Shown: piece by piece, positions 34,172-42,910 of the stretch
Position numbering within the stretch: position 1 is the stretch's first letter
Layout of the letters: the number at the start of each line of letters is the position of its first letter
Source: Clostridium aciditolerans
Lineage (GTDB): Bacteria; Bacillota; Clostridia; Clostridiales; Clostridiaceae
Length of the DNA: 64,000 nucleotides
NCBI RefSeq assembly: GCF_016316925.1
Contig: NZ_JAEEGB010000005.1
Span: 248,001-312,000, forward strand
Direction of reading: 5' to 3'
The notes under the pieces: generated by a model
Told to the model about the DNA's origin: nothing
Database searches by the model: none
What the model saw: the letters and a program-made list of their open reading frames with translations, nothing else
Translations under genes and position numbers: made by a program

Positions 34172-35007
34172 CTTCCTTCACCTTCCAATTCCTCCAGAGT
34201 ATAATTTAGTAAATTTCTGAGTACGAACTTTTTATATTCAGAAGACCCCTGAATATTGCCAAATATAGGTGCAGGTACATGGCTTATTGCCTGTTCTATT
34301 CTTTTCTCCCTTGAGACATTTTTGTTATTTATATCCTCCTCCATTTTAATAGATCTAAATGGAAAAGCACAAACTCCGCTAAATGCCATTTGTATATTAT
34401 TATTTTTTTTAAGTGCAGCCATACTAATTAAAGGATAATCTATTTTTTCCATTTTAGTCTTCTTTACAGATATATAAGGCAATTTGGCATAGCTCATGTT
34501 TGTTACTAATTGAAAAAGAAATTCTCCTTTTTCCAGTTGAAGCCTCTGGTTAAAAGCTTTATTTATTGGAACTATTCTTTTACCTTTTTCTCCGTAAATA
34601 ATTACATTGCTATCTGCGATTAAATGACCTAAAATTGCCTCCTTGTATATAATTCTTCCACAAATATTTCCGCCTACAGTTATCGTATTACGTGCTGTAT
34701 GATCTGCTGGAAAATTTGCTGTCTTGCTTAGAACTGGAACTGACTTATTCTCAGAAATACGAGTAAGTGTAACTGCAGCTCCAATTATCATCTGGTTATT
34801 TTTTGTTTCAAATACATTACATTCAGGAATTCCTTTAATGTCTATCACTGCATTTGTAGATATATCATTTCTTCTTGCCATAGTGATTATTTCCGTACCA
34901 CCTGAATAATATAAAGGGTTCTTATTACTCTCACTGAGCTTTCCATATAGCTTCACAGCCTCATCTAATGAATCAGGTTTATAATATTCAAAATTAATTG
35001 GAATCAT
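34168..35007 (-). CDS. xdhB: Xanthine dehydrogenase-type FAD-binding subunit
   Basis: FAD subunit of the CO-dehydrogenase/xanthine-dehydrogenase medium-chain family. The FAD-binding LYYSGGTEIIT and TARNTITVGGNICGRI (usually TVGGNL) are present, and a C-terminal KNVSREKRIEQAI domain follows. ATG at 35007 is preferred, with GGGGGAGG 6 bases upstream. It overlaps the TAA of the large-subunit gene by one base (TAATG), which implies coupled translation; the longer start at 35034 lacks such a site. Confidence 0.88.
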   Translation of the reverse strand: MIPINFEYYKPDSLDEAVKLYGKLSESNKNPLYYSGGTEIITMARRNDISTNAVIDIKGIPECNVFETKNNQMIIGAAVTLTRISENKSVPVLSKTANFPADHTARNTITVGGNICGRIIYKEAILGHLIADSNVIIYGEKGKRIVPINKAFNQRLQLEKGEFLFQLVTNMSYAKLPYISVKKTKMEKIDYPLISMAALKKNNNIQMAFSGVCAFPFRSIKMEEDINNKNVSREKRIEQAISHVPAPIFGNIQGSSEYKKFVLRNLLNYTLEELEGEGR

Positions 35008-37337
35008 TATTTGCCTCCCCCTTTTGCTTTCCATATAAGCTCAGGAATCAACGGTAATTGGTTAAGAGATACCTGCGCCGCATTGGATAAACTATTTGCA
35101 AGTGCTGCTGGCATTCCAATTACACCATATTCTCCAATTCCTCTTGCACCATAGGGTGCATCTATTTGTGGAGTTTCTATAAAAGCTACAAGATACTCTG
35201 GATTTTCTCCAAACCTCAGTATTTTATATGTTCTTAACTGCTTATTTTGAATAATGCCTTTATCTGTAAATAAAAATGATTCTCTACTAGCAAAACTCAA
35301 CCCTAGATTCATACCACCAGAAATTTGTCCTTTTGCGGCTTCAGCATTAATAACTTTACCTGCATCTACGACGCAAGCTGCCTTTATAATTTTGTAGGTA
35401 TATTCTTTTTTATCGAACTCTACTTCTACAGCCGCTGCACCAACAGTCCATTCTGGACCAGGATTACCTTTGCCAGTTTCGGGATCTAAAATTGTTAAAT
35501 GCTTTAAAACGTAGCTTCCTCTTCCAATAACCTGTCCTCCAACTGAATTCCCGTTAGGATAGGTATAACCAAATGCAATTTTACTTATTTCTATTCCCAT
35601 TTCGGGATTATCGCTTAAAAATACTCTTCCTCCACCAACATCTAATTCATCTGGCGAACATCTTAAAGCAATAGCTCCAATTCTAGATAGTTGATTAATG
35701 GCATCCTCAGCTGCTCTCAAAATAGCTCTGCCAACCAGCAAAATACTCCTGCTTGCAGCTGTCTTCCAGTGGTCTGGGGCTGTCTGAGTATTAACTTCCA
35801 TCACTACATGAATTTGATCTACATTCATTTTCATTTTTTCTGCTAATATCTGTGCTAAAGCTGTTTTAGTTCCCTGTCCTAGTTCAACTGCACCACAAAT
35901 AAGATTAATGCTTCCATCCGGATTAAATGTAAGAATAGCCCCTCCTCCTGCATTTAAAGCTGTATTTGAGTTTTTCCAGAAGCAGCTTATACCTTTAGCT
36001 CTTACTTTACCATCCTGGGTTTCAACTAGTTTTCCTTCTTCCCAATGTATTAGTTCAGCCAGCCTTTGTATACACTTTGGTAGATTCCCTAGATTACTCT
36101 TATTCAATAAAGTTTGAGTAGGGCTAGTATCCCCTGGTATAATCGCATTTCTCAACCTTAATTCTAAAGGATCCATTCCAAGCTTATTAGCTAGTATATC
36201 CATTGTTCTTTCTATTGGAAAGGTGAGCTCTGGATGTCCAAATCCTCTAAAGGCTGAAGCATAAGGATGATTTGTATATAAGCACAAGGAATCGCACCAT
36301 ATATTTTCGATATTGTAAGGTCCTGTACAGTCTACACCTGCTGCCCTGCTTATAATTACTGCTCTGTCCGAGTATGCACCTCCATCAAATAAATAGGTTA
36401 TTTCTGCTGCAGTGAGTTTACCAGCTTTTGTACATCCCAGCTTAATTTTTGCATCAAGACCTATATGAACTGGAGATGTAATCAGATCTTCTTCTCTCGT
36501 ATTGGTAAGCTTAACTTGTCTTCCTCCTACAGCCTTTGAACATAAATAAGCAATAAACTCCAGCTGTATAGCTGTTTTGCCTCCATAAGCTCCACCTACT
36601 AAAGGCACATTAACAATAACCTTGCCAGGGTCAACTTTAAAGAAGTAACTTATGAGCTTTTTTATAACAAAGGGTGCTTGAGAAGCAGAATAGATGATAA
36701 CTTTCCCATCCGGTAATATTTCCGCTCTTACAGACCTTGTTTCCATAGCAGCATGATCAGAAGGTGGAAAAGAAAAGCTTGCCTCAACTGTTACTTCACT
36801 TTTAGACCAGCCCTTTTTAATATCACCTTTTCTTATCTTAGTTCGATTGGCAATGTTTGTATTGGCCTCTGGAAAGGCTTCATCTATAATCTTATATTCG
36901 CCAAGTTTTTCATGAACCAAGGGTGCATCTTTTCTGATCGCCTCACGAGGAGAGTTCACCACTGGTAAAGCTTCGTATTCTACTTTTATCAATTGAGCTG
37001 CTTTTTCAGCTTCTGCTTCGCTATCAGCTACCACTACCGCCACAGGTTCACCATTATATCTCACTTTATCTATTGCAATTGGAGGTCTATCAACAATAGT
37101 AGATCCTATAAGCTGAGGAAAATATTGACCCGTTAACACTGCCCTAACCCCAGAAGCTTTTAGTGCATTTGCATATTCAATAGACTTTATTTTTGCATGA
37201 GCATAAGGACTTGTTACCATCCTAGCATGTAAAAGTCCTGGAATATCATAATCATCAGTATATCTTGCAGCACCTGTTACTTTATCTAAGGACTCTTTCC
37301 TTGGCACACTTTTTCCAATCACATTTAAATTATGCAT
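35007..37337 (-). CDS. xdhA: Xanthine dehydrogenase-type molybdenum-binding subunit
   Basis: Large catalytic subunit (776 residues) that hydroxylates a purine or other N-heterocycle. Seen: N-terminal KVTGAARYTDDYDIPGLLHA, the GGAYGGKT and AFRGFGHPE pterin-binding loops, GQGTKTALAQILAE, and the C-terminal GARGIGEYG with the catalytic Glu. No maturation factor, purine permease or selenium gene adjoins, so the exact substrate (xanthine, hypoxanthine, nicotinate) cannot be fixed. First gene of the xdhABC operon, AAGGAG before ATG. Confidence 0.9.
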   Translation of the reverse strand: MHNLNVIGKSVPRKESLDKVTGAARYTDDYDIPGLLHARMVTSPYAHAKIKSIEYANALKASGVRAVLTGQYFPQLIGSTIVDRPPIAIDKVRYNGEPVAVVVADSEAEAEKAAQLIKVEYEALPVVNSPREAIRKDAPLVHEKLGEYKIIDEAFPEANTNIANRTKIRKGDIKKGWSKSEVTVEASFSFPPSDHAAMETRSVRAEILPDGKVIIYSASQAPFVIKKLISYFFKVDPGKVIVNVPLVGGAYGGKTAIQLEFIAYLCSKAVGGRQVKLTNTREEDLITSPVHIGLDAKIKLGCTKAGKLTAAEITYLFDGGAYSDRAVIISRAAGVDCTGPYNIENIWCDSLCLYTNHPYASAFRGFGHPELTFPIERTMDILANKLGMDPLELRLRNAIIPGDTSPTQTLLNKSNLGNLPKCIQRLAELIHWEEGKLVETQDGKVRAKGISCFWKNSNTALNAGGGAILTFNPDGSINLICGAVELGQGTKTALAQILAEKMKMNVDQIHVVMEVNTQTAPDHWKTAASRSILLVGRAILRAAEDAINQLSRIGAIALRCSPDELDVGGGRVFLSDNPEMGIEISKIAFGYTYPNGNSVGGQVIGRGSYVLKHLTILDPETGKGNPGPEWTVGAAAVEVEFDKKEYTYKIIKAACVVDAGKVINAEAAKGQISGGMNLGLSFASRESFLFTDKGIIQNKQLRTYKILRFGENPEYLVAFIETPQIDAPYGARGIGEYGVIGMPAALANSLSNAAQVSLNQLPLIPELIWKAKGGGK

Positions 37338-37406
37338 GGACTACTCCTTGGAATAATATTTATTTACTTTTATAATATATTTATTATTATGAATTATTAT
37401 GAGTTT

Positions 37407-37586
37407 AACCTTGTTCTTACAAAAAACCCTAATTCCAAAATGGCAACCATAATCATTACACAATATGGTGGTCCTGATGGAGAACTAGGTGCATCATTAA
37501 GATATTTGAGCCAAAGATTCTCTATGATTACACCTCAAGCTATAGCAACATTAAATGATGTAGGTACTGAAGAATATGTACCATAA
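37407..37586 (+). pseudogene. Fragment of a CotJC/manganese-catalase-like spore coat gene
   Basis: The frame reads TQYGGPDGELGASLRYLSQR and ends NDVGTEEYVP-stop. This is the diagnostic block of CotJC and manganese catalases, which normally continues GTEELAHLE with the metal-binding His. Here the frame breaks right before that ligand, and nothing upstream restores the N-terminus. It is a short relic (about 55 codons) between the xdh operon and a terminator-like hairpin. Confidence 0.7.
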
Positions 37587-37858
37587 TGTTATAAGTTATT
37601 TAATTATATATAATATATGCTTTAATAAGATAATTCTTTTTAGTTTATTTCTTAGTTGAATATAAATTAAAACATTTTCATACTGACTTTTTACTTAAAA
37701 TAATATTTATATATAAGTTTGTCCAAATCTTCACTAAGCTTTGATACACTATTAGTAGATTGAATTGTAATACTTCTAATATTCCAATACACAAAACTAT
37801 TTATTTAAAAATTTTTTTAATAATTATTTTAGTACTATTTTATAAGGTCACAAATAGC

Positions 37859-37903
37859 AACGGATAAGAAATTAGCTTAATAAATACCAATTTTTTATCC
37901 GTT
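37859..37903 (+). terminator. Hairpin with T-run in an empty stretch
   Basis: AACGGATAA / TTATCCGTT (37859-37867 with 37895-37903), followed by TTTT on the plus strand. It may be the surviving terminator of the decayed coat gene region. The stretch 37590-37855 shows nothing else. Confidence 0.5.
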
Positions 37904-37941
37904 TTTTAATTCTTTGGAAAAAGAATCTATTTCATTGAAAT

Positions 37942-38139
37942 TCATTTCTTTGTTACAAGAAGTGCTGTACAACAACAAATTGTAGTACAGATTGTAATAG
38001 TAGAAATTAAAATAAATCCTTGAATATCAGTAGCTTTACAAATATTTTGCATAATAACAAATAACCAATATGATGTAAAGGCTCCAATAGCCCCAAATAA
38101 CATAATAGATTTTATAGTATTTAATAATTTATGTATCAT
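37942..38139 (-). CDS. Small two-helix membrane protein
   Basis: 65 residues with two hydrophobic segments (about 11-30 and 40-60). The second ends in a Cys-rich TICTTICCCTALL before a KK tail. AGAGGGG lies 6 bases before the ATG, which supports expression. No family recognised. It is divergent from the secreted-protein gene at 38334. Confidence 0.5.
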   Translation of the reverse strand: MIHKLLNTIKSIMLFGAIGAFTSYWLFVIMQNICKATDIQGFILISTITICTTICCCTALLVTKK

Positions 38140-38262
38140 AAAAACCCCTCTTTCATTTTATTAAACCCAATATTTTACTATAAATATATCATTATCTTTA
38201 AAGTTTATAAATAAAATTCAAATAAATATAAAATATTATTAAATTTTATTTTTATATAATAC

Positions 38263-38291
38263 TTTACAATAATGGAATTAATATGTATAAT
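38263..38291 (+). promoter_or_regulatory. Promoter of the secreted orphan protein gene
   Basis: TTTACA (38263-38268), 17 bases, TATAAT (38286-38291), about 43 bases before the ATG. Confidence 0.65.
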
Positions 38292-38333
38292 TTCATAATA
38301 TAAGGAAATACAATAAAGGGGGATGTATTTAGA

Positions 38334-39290
38334 ATGAAAAAAGTATTTATTAGTGTACTAGCTGCAACTATGTTGCTTGGTGGAAGCTCACTAAAAGTAT
38401 CCGCTTATGAGAATAGTAATGCATATGATATTCTTGTCGGTACTGTTGATAGTGATAAGCCTATCCAACAAGTAAATTTTGTTAAAGGAGAAAAGCAATA
38501 TAATTTGGATTTTTCTTGTCTAAAAGTAAGCATGAAAAATAATAAATTAGTAACAGAAGTTGATAAAGAAAAAATAGGCAAGGTATCAAAATCTAAAAAG
38601 CTTACAGCTATACAAGAAAGTAATCTATCAGAAAATGCTACGAATGTTCAAACAATATTAGATACTGACTTAAGTGATCCAAAAACCCATAAAGAAATTA
38701 GTGAAATAATTCAACAGCATCAAAATAAAACTGGACAAAATCCTGTAATAGGCTTAAAAGAAACAGTTAATACTTCAAGTACAACAGAAACTGTAAAAGC
38801 ATTAGGCGTAGACGGACCAACAGAATCTGATAATTATGTCAGGTTATATACTTCAGCTTCTGGAGATGGAACAACAGCTTGGGGACAAAGTAATGCATAT
38901 GTTAAAGTACCGACAACTGCAGGTTTGGCAATAAACTATAAATCTGCTGTAAGTTTGGGTTGGGACTCACCTTGGAAGTTAACCAATAGTTATTCATTGA
39001 CACTTAAGGATCCAGCAGGACTTAACTTGAATTATAATGACCAAACCAGAACAGGAGGTACTAATACTTCTTTAGCTTATTCATTTAGACGATACAATGT
39101 AGCTGGAGCATACCTTGGTGCCTCATTAGCAAATGGATCAAGTGGAGGAAATAATTTTTACTCTAGTTATGTTACAACTAACGCAGCATTAAGCTATTCA
39201 TTCTCATGTTCTGATGGTAAAATTGGATTAAGTGTAACACCAACAACATCAACATCATCAGTACAAAGTAGTGTTTATTTTAAAAGGTAA
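38334..39290 (+). CDS. Secreted protein with beta-rich C-terminal domain, function unknown
   Basis: 318 residues with a clear signal peptide (first ~24 residues, ending KVSAYE). Residues ~25-150 are lysine- and glutamine-rich and probably helical. Residues ~160-318 are rich in Ser, Thr, Tyr and Gly with alternating patterns (YVRLYTSASGDGTTAWGQ, SYSLTLKDPAGLNLNY), suggesting an all-beta domain exposed outside the cell. I do not recognise the family. GGGGG ribosome binding site, near-consensus promoter and strong terminator make it a well-expressed single gene. It stands alone in an accessory region. Confidence 0.65.
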   Translation: MKKVFISVLAATMLLGGSSLKVSAYENSNAYDILVGTVDSDKPIQQVNFVKGEKQYNLDFSCLKVSMKNNKLVTEVDKEKIGKVSKSKKLTAIQESNLSENATNVQTILDTDLSDPKTHKEISEIIQQHQNKTGQNPVIGLKETVNTSSTTETVKALGVDGPTESDNYVRLYTSASGDGTTAWGQSNAYVKVPTTAGLAINYKSAVSLGWDSPWKLTNSYSLTLKDPAGLNLNYNDQTRTGGTNTSLAYSFRRYNVAGAYLGASLANGSSGGNNFYSSYVTTNAALSYSFSCSDGKIGLSVTPTTSTSSVQSSVYFKR

Positions 39291-39332
39291 TATAATGCTT
39301 TAAAATTTGATTGATTGTATGATTAAAAAATG

Positions 39333-39366
39333 AAAACCCTATGTTTTATAGCACATAGGGTTTTTT
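39333..39366 (+). terminator. Terminator of the secreted orphan protein gene
   Basis: 12-bp stem AAAACCCTATGT / ACATAGGGTTTT (39333-39344 with 39353-39364) ending in TTTTTTG. The rest of the gap to 39717 holds no gene; its last part continues a minus-strand frame just past the methylase stop and may be an eroded 3' end. Confidence 0.85.
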
Positions 39367-39717
39367 GTTACCCCACATATCATAAAAATTTGTTTTTATC
39401 TTTTTTAAAAAAATTCCAAGCATCAACTTCTTAATGCTAAAATTTTGGTTCTAATCCTCATAACTATAGTATAACAATTTTCTTGTTTTATAATATCTTC
39501 AACTCTATGTATGGATATTAATAACACCCTTGTGAATTACTTCATTATTAAGAAAAAGTTTATTTGAATTTATATAAAAACTATAACATGATATCCATAC
39601 ATTTCATACTCCTAAAGAAACATAAGAGTTTTCAACACTGTATTATTCAATTTTCAATGAGAGTCGTTTGTATTTTCACTTTCAAAAGTTAATACATCAT
39701 TTATTTCATTTGGTAAA

Positions 39718-40473
39718 CTAATAATTAGTTATAATTAATTCTTTAAACTTTCTTCTTCCTTTATTGTCCTTACAAACAGAATATCCGACCTCTGCTTCTA
39801 TTATATTGAAACCTTTATACCACTCTCTTACTTGCTTATGATCATTTATTGTTAAAATAAACTTTCCTTCTACATTTCTTAGCAAGTCCCTTAATTTTAT
39901 ATGATATTCCTCAGTAAATTTATCCTTATAACCTTTTGTTTCAAAGTATGGAGGATCACAAAAGAAAAAAGTATGTGGCCTATCATACTTTTTAATTATT
40001 TCTTCAAAATTTAAATTTTCTATATAAGTATTTCTAAGCCTTTCTTTAATCTTTAATAAATTCTCTGTATTAAAAATTTGTGGACCAGGCATTCCAGTAG
40101 TTCCATATCCAAAGTTGTCTCCTTTACTAGCAAAACTTTGAGAGAGTAGATATATAAATCTTATGGCTCTTTGAATATCAGTAAGAGAATTTATATCTAT
40201 ATTTTTATATTCAGAAAATATGTCTCTGCTGCATATTTCATATGTCATTAATCGTCTTACTTCTTCAGCATGATATTTTAACATTTTAAATAAATTTACA
40301 AGTTCTCTGTCTATATCATTTATTACTTCAACCTTGCTTTTTTCTTTCCCAAAGTAAACCCATCCTGCACCAAAAAATAATTCTACATAACAGCTATGCT
40401 CTGGAATCATTCCTATAATAGTCTTTCTTAATTTTGATTTTCCGCCCATTCTACTAATTAGTGGTTTTAACAT
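39718..40473 (-). CDS. D12-class DNA adenine N6-methyltransferase
   Basis: Dam-like methylase: SAM-binding PLISRMGGKSKLRKTI and ELFFGAGWVYFGK, IND-D motif VINDIDRELVNLF, and the catalytic CDPPYFETKGY. 251 residues is normal for the class; the N-terminal GGK and the order FxGxG then DPPY identify group alpha. No restriction enzyme adjoins, so it is most likely a prophage-borne orphan methylase, cotranscribed with the lysis genes upstream on this strand. The probable target (GATC or a related site) is inference. Confidence 0.87.
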   Translation of the reverse strand: MLKPLISRMGGKSKLRKTIIGMIPEHSCYVELFFGAGWVYFGKEKSKVEVINDIDRELVNLFKMLKYHAEEVRRLMTYEICSRDIFSEYKNIDINSLTDIQRAIRFIYLLSQSFASKGDNFGYGTTGMPGPQIFNTENLLKIKERLRNTYIENLNFEEIIKKYDRPHTFFFCDPPYFETKGYKDKFTEEYHIKLRDLLRNVEGKFILTINDHKQVREWYKGFNIIEAEVGYSVCKDNKGRRKFKELIITNY

Positions 40474-40529
40474 TTTACATCATCCTTTCAACTTTAAAAA
40501 ATAAGTTGAAAGATGAAAGCTGATAGAAG

Positions 40530-40780
40530 TTAGTTATTTTTTTGCATGCATAAAAGAGTTTTCACTCTTCTTTCGGCTGCCATATAATCGCATATATTAA
40601 TATCAACAGTTCTGTTTGCATACTTGAGTATGCATTCTTTTAATATCTCATTGTCTTCAAAGTATACAATACTTCTATTAAACTTTTTATCTTTCTCTAT
40701 TTCCTGTATATTTAAGCCACAAGCTACTAAAAAACTATTAAATCTTTATCTGTAATTTCTTTAAGGTGTTTTTTATTCAT
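40530..40780 (-). pseudogene. Frameshifted DUF5659-like phage protein gene
   Basis: GGAGGCAGAA precedes an ATG at 40780, and the frame MNKKHLKEITDKDL runs 17 codons to a stop. A shift by one base near 40735-40745 opens a frame that continues NSFLVACGLNIQEIEKDKKF and later YFEDNEILKECILKY to a TAA at 40530. Together they look like DUF5659 proteins of clostridial phages. Loss of a single A in TTAAATAG would explain the break. Confidence 0.6.
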
Positions 40781-40823
40781 TTCTGCCTCCTTACAATCGA
40801 ATATCAGTTCTTTTTGAAGTTTT

Positions 40824-40851
40824 AAAAAAACTACTCCGGTTTTCCGGAGTA
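40824..40851 (-). terminator. Terminator of the lysis genes
   Basis: 8-bp GC-rich stem TACTCCGG-TTTT-CCGGAGTA (40832-40851) followed on the minus strand by TTTTTTT. Confidence 0.85.
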
Positions 40852-40860
40852 ATTTGCATA

Positions 40861-41052
40861 TTAAAGGTTTTGTGTTACTTTTTCTTTAACAGCTTGTCTT
40901 GCAGTAGACTGTCCAAAATAAAAAGCAATAACCAAACTGAATACAGTTAAGTATTGCTCAGCTGTTACCTTTCCCATAATAGCTAAGTAACAAAATACTA
41001 TAGTAAGTAATAAAGCTATAATCTTTTTAATTTGTAGTAATTCTTTCATCAT
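40861..41052 (-). CDS. Small phage membrane protein (possible second holin or antiholin)
   Basis: 63 residues with two hydrophobic segments (about 9-27 and 33-50) and charged ends. It starts 4 bases after the amidase stop codon. Position right after an endolysin and the two-helix layout fit a holin-like role, but I recognise no family. Confidence 0.6.
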   Translation of the reverse strand: MMKELLQIKKIIALLLTIVFCYLAIMGKVTAEQYLTVFSLVIAFYFGQSTARQAVKEKVTQNL

Positions 41053-41056
41053 TAAT

Positions 41057-41836
41057 TTACCTTCTTCCTTCTATATATTGAGCTACTTTAAGCATAGTTT
41101 TATATCTATCTTCACCTTTGAGATTGAGTTTTGCATAACTCATAAAATTGCCTTCACCAATTTTTATAGGGTAATACCCCTCATAATTGAATGGTGTTTT
41201 AGAGTTGTCTATAGCTTCGCAACCCAGATATTCAGATAAATATAGAGCACTTCTTTTATCTACATCGTTGTTGTAGCATACCACATAATGCACTTGCTCT
41301 GCAGACTTTAAATTTGATACATTTGCTGTCTGTCCAGTAAGTCCTTGAACTATTGCATTGGCTATTGATTCAGCACCTAATTTGTTATATAAATCTGCAT
41401 CACTTTGAGTGTCTACAAAACATACCTCTATAAGAATTGTTGCAGGTTTACTATGTCTTATTACATATAAGCTGCTGCCATCTTTTACACCACGATTCGC
41501 AAATCCTAGAGCCACTAAAGCCTTTACAACGTTAGAAGCTAACGCATTACCTGCTTCACTCATAGCAAATACTTCTGTACCTTTTCCACCGCCAGCATTT
41601 AAGTGTATAGAAACTAAATAGTCTGAATTCGCTGCGTTATAACACCTTTGCTGCAGCGAATTTGAAACACTCCAAGCACTTGAGGGTCTTACATTCCATG
41701 CTTGATGTCCTAACGTTTGAAGCTTGTTTATAACTCTATTGGCTATATACAAAGCACAGTTCTGTTCATTTAAATATCCTTCTGCTCCTATATCTGGATA
41801 ACACCCATGTCCAGAATCTATTGCAAATTTACTCAT
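41057..41836 (-). CDS. N-acetylmuramoyl-L-alanine amidase (phage endolysin)
   Basis: Amidase_3 domain (residues 1-175): IDSGHGCYPDIGAEG with the first zinc His, a Glu in the NEQNCALYIANRV helix, VSIHLNAGGGKGTEVF with the second His, and ILIEVCFVDTQSDADLY with the catalytic Glu. The remaining ~80 residues form a short C-terminal domain, possibly for wall binding (YDLSEYLGCEAID-like region and KTMLKVAQYIEGRR end). It cuts the amide bond between MurNAc and the peptide. GGAGATG precedes the ATG. It sits between two holin-like genes. Confidence 0.9.
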   Translation of the reverse strand: MSKFAIDSGHGCYPDIGAEGYLNEQNCALYIANRVINKLQTLGHQAWNVRPSSAWSVSNSLQQRCYNAANSDYLVSIHLNAGGGKGTEVFAMSEAGNALASNVVKALVALGFANRGVKDGSSLYVIRHSKPATILIEVCFVDTQSDADLYNKLGAESIANAIVQGLTGQTANVSNLKSAEQVHYVVCYNNDVDKRSALYLSEYLGCEAIDNSKTPFNYEGYYPIKIGEGNFMSYAKLNLKGEDRYKTMLKVAQYIEGRR

Positions 41837-41852
41837 TCTAACATCTCCTATT

Positions 41853-42053
41853 TTATTTAAATATTTTATCTTTAACCTCTTTTACGTCATCTTTAATGCC
41901 ATTAAGGCCTTGTTCTATGCACTCAAATTTCTCTGTTAACTTAGATATAATCTCTTGATATTTTGACTCTCTTTTTGAATTTTCATTTAGTATGAAGAAA
42001 AGCACCGCCCATATTCCCTGCTGCATTGCTAAATCTAATACTTTGCTTTCCAA
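41853..42053 (-). CDS. BhlA/UviB-family holin-like protein
   Basis: 66 residues: one N-terminal membrane helix (about 8-24, GIWAVLFFILNE) followed by a charged coiled coil ending EVKDKIFK. This is the layout of BhlA and UviB holin-like proteins found beside clostridial endolysins and bacteriocins. TTG start at 42053 with GGAGGTG 5 bases upstream. First gene of the lysis cassette; an IS200 element lies just upstream and may separate it from its original promoter. Confidence 0.8.
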   Translation of the reverse strand: MESKVLDLAMQQGIWAVLFFILNENSKRESKYQEIISKLTEKFECIEQGLNGIKDDVKEVKDKIFK

Positions 42054-42083
42054 GTTGCACCTCCATTTAAAGTTTGAAACAAA

Positions 42084-42790
42084 GTCATGACCACCCCTAA
42101 AAGGGGTGGCTTGCTCAAGCCCTATAAGGACGTAATACTTCCAGCGCCTAAATGGTGCTAGCTTTCACTACATTCAAGCCATTGTGGACTGATTACTTAG
42201 CTACACCCTTAAAAGGGTTTTCCAATTCTTTTGTTGTAATCTTATCCATCATTTGATCATGTTTCTCTTGTTCTCTAATATATTTTGCTATTGTTGCTTC
42301 ATTTAATCCAACTGTACTCACATAGTATCCATCTGCCCAAAAGTATCTATTTCCAAACTTGTATTTTAAATTTGAATGTCTATCAAATATCATCATTGCA
42401 CTTTTCCCTTTTAGATACCCCATAAAACTTGATACACTTATCTTGGGTGGAATTGATACTAAAAGATGTATGTGATCTGGCATCATGTGTCCTTCTAAAA
42501 TTTCTATACCTTTCCATTTGCATAAATCTTTTATTATTTCTTTTATATCTTCTCTTAGTTTGCAATATACTATTTTTCTTCTACACTTGGGCGTAAACAC
42601 TATATGATACTTGCACATCCACTTAGTATGTGCTAAACTTTGTGCCATAGGACATCACTTCTCTTTCTTTTTTTTGATGGCTTGAACAATCATCATTATA
42701 TCAGAATATCAAAAAAGTGATGTTCTATTTTTCTTAAGACTTTAATCTCACCCGCATAGCGGGCGGTTTTTAGTTTCGGGCACTATCGCG
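42084..42790 (-). mobile_element. IS200-type insertion sequence
   Basis: Single-gene IS200/IS605-family element. One end holds the hairpin CCACCCC-TAAAA-GGGGTGG (42092-42109), the other CCCGC-ATA-GCGGG at about 42749-42762, the subterminal hairpins that TnpA binds as single strands. There is no TnpB gene. The exact cleavage sites are not determined. Confidence 0.7.
42193..42648 (-). CDS. tnpA: IS200-type HUH transposase TnpA
   Basis: 151-residue Y1 tyrosine transposase: HIVFTPKCRRKIVY at the start, the HUH metal motif MPDHIHLLVSIPPK, and the catalytic Tyr in the late helix (TIAKYIREQEKHD). Full length and intact. It moves single-stranded DNA between hairpin ends without target duplication. 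Confidence 0.93.
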   Translation of the reverse strand: MAQSLAHTKWMCKYHIVFTPKCRRKIVYCKLREDIKEIIKDLCKWKGIEILEGHMMPDHIHLLVSIPPKISVSSFMGYLKGKSAMMIFDRHSNLKYKFGNRYFWADGYYVSTVGLNEATIAKYIREQEKHDQMMDKITTKELENPFKGVAK

Positions 42791-42821
42791 CCCTCAACAT
42801 GTTAAAACAATAATAAAAAAA

Positions 42822-42837
42822 GAGGCCTTTGGGCCTC
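42822..42837 (-). terminator. Terminator-like hairpin
   Basis: GAGGCC-TTTG-GGCCTC with TTTTTTTATT on the minus strand; it follows the decayed transposase region and could end its transcript. Confidence 0.6.
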
Positions 42838-42910
42838 GTTATCGCTATCGCTCCTAAAAATAGGCGGTAGCCTTTATTTTCATCCTTTTTATTGATTATC
42901 TTTAATTTTT

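Noticed and set aside
33698-37337. Carbon monoxide dehydrogenase (CoxLMS)
   Set aside because: Same subunit family, but the order Mo-FAD-FeS and the loops seen fit xanthine dehydrogenase-type enzymes better, and no cox maturation genes adjoin.
39660-39717. C-terminal extension of the Dam methylase through a frameshift
   Set aside because: The frame past the stop stays open for 22 codons, but the annotated end is already typical of the family length, so there is no need for it.
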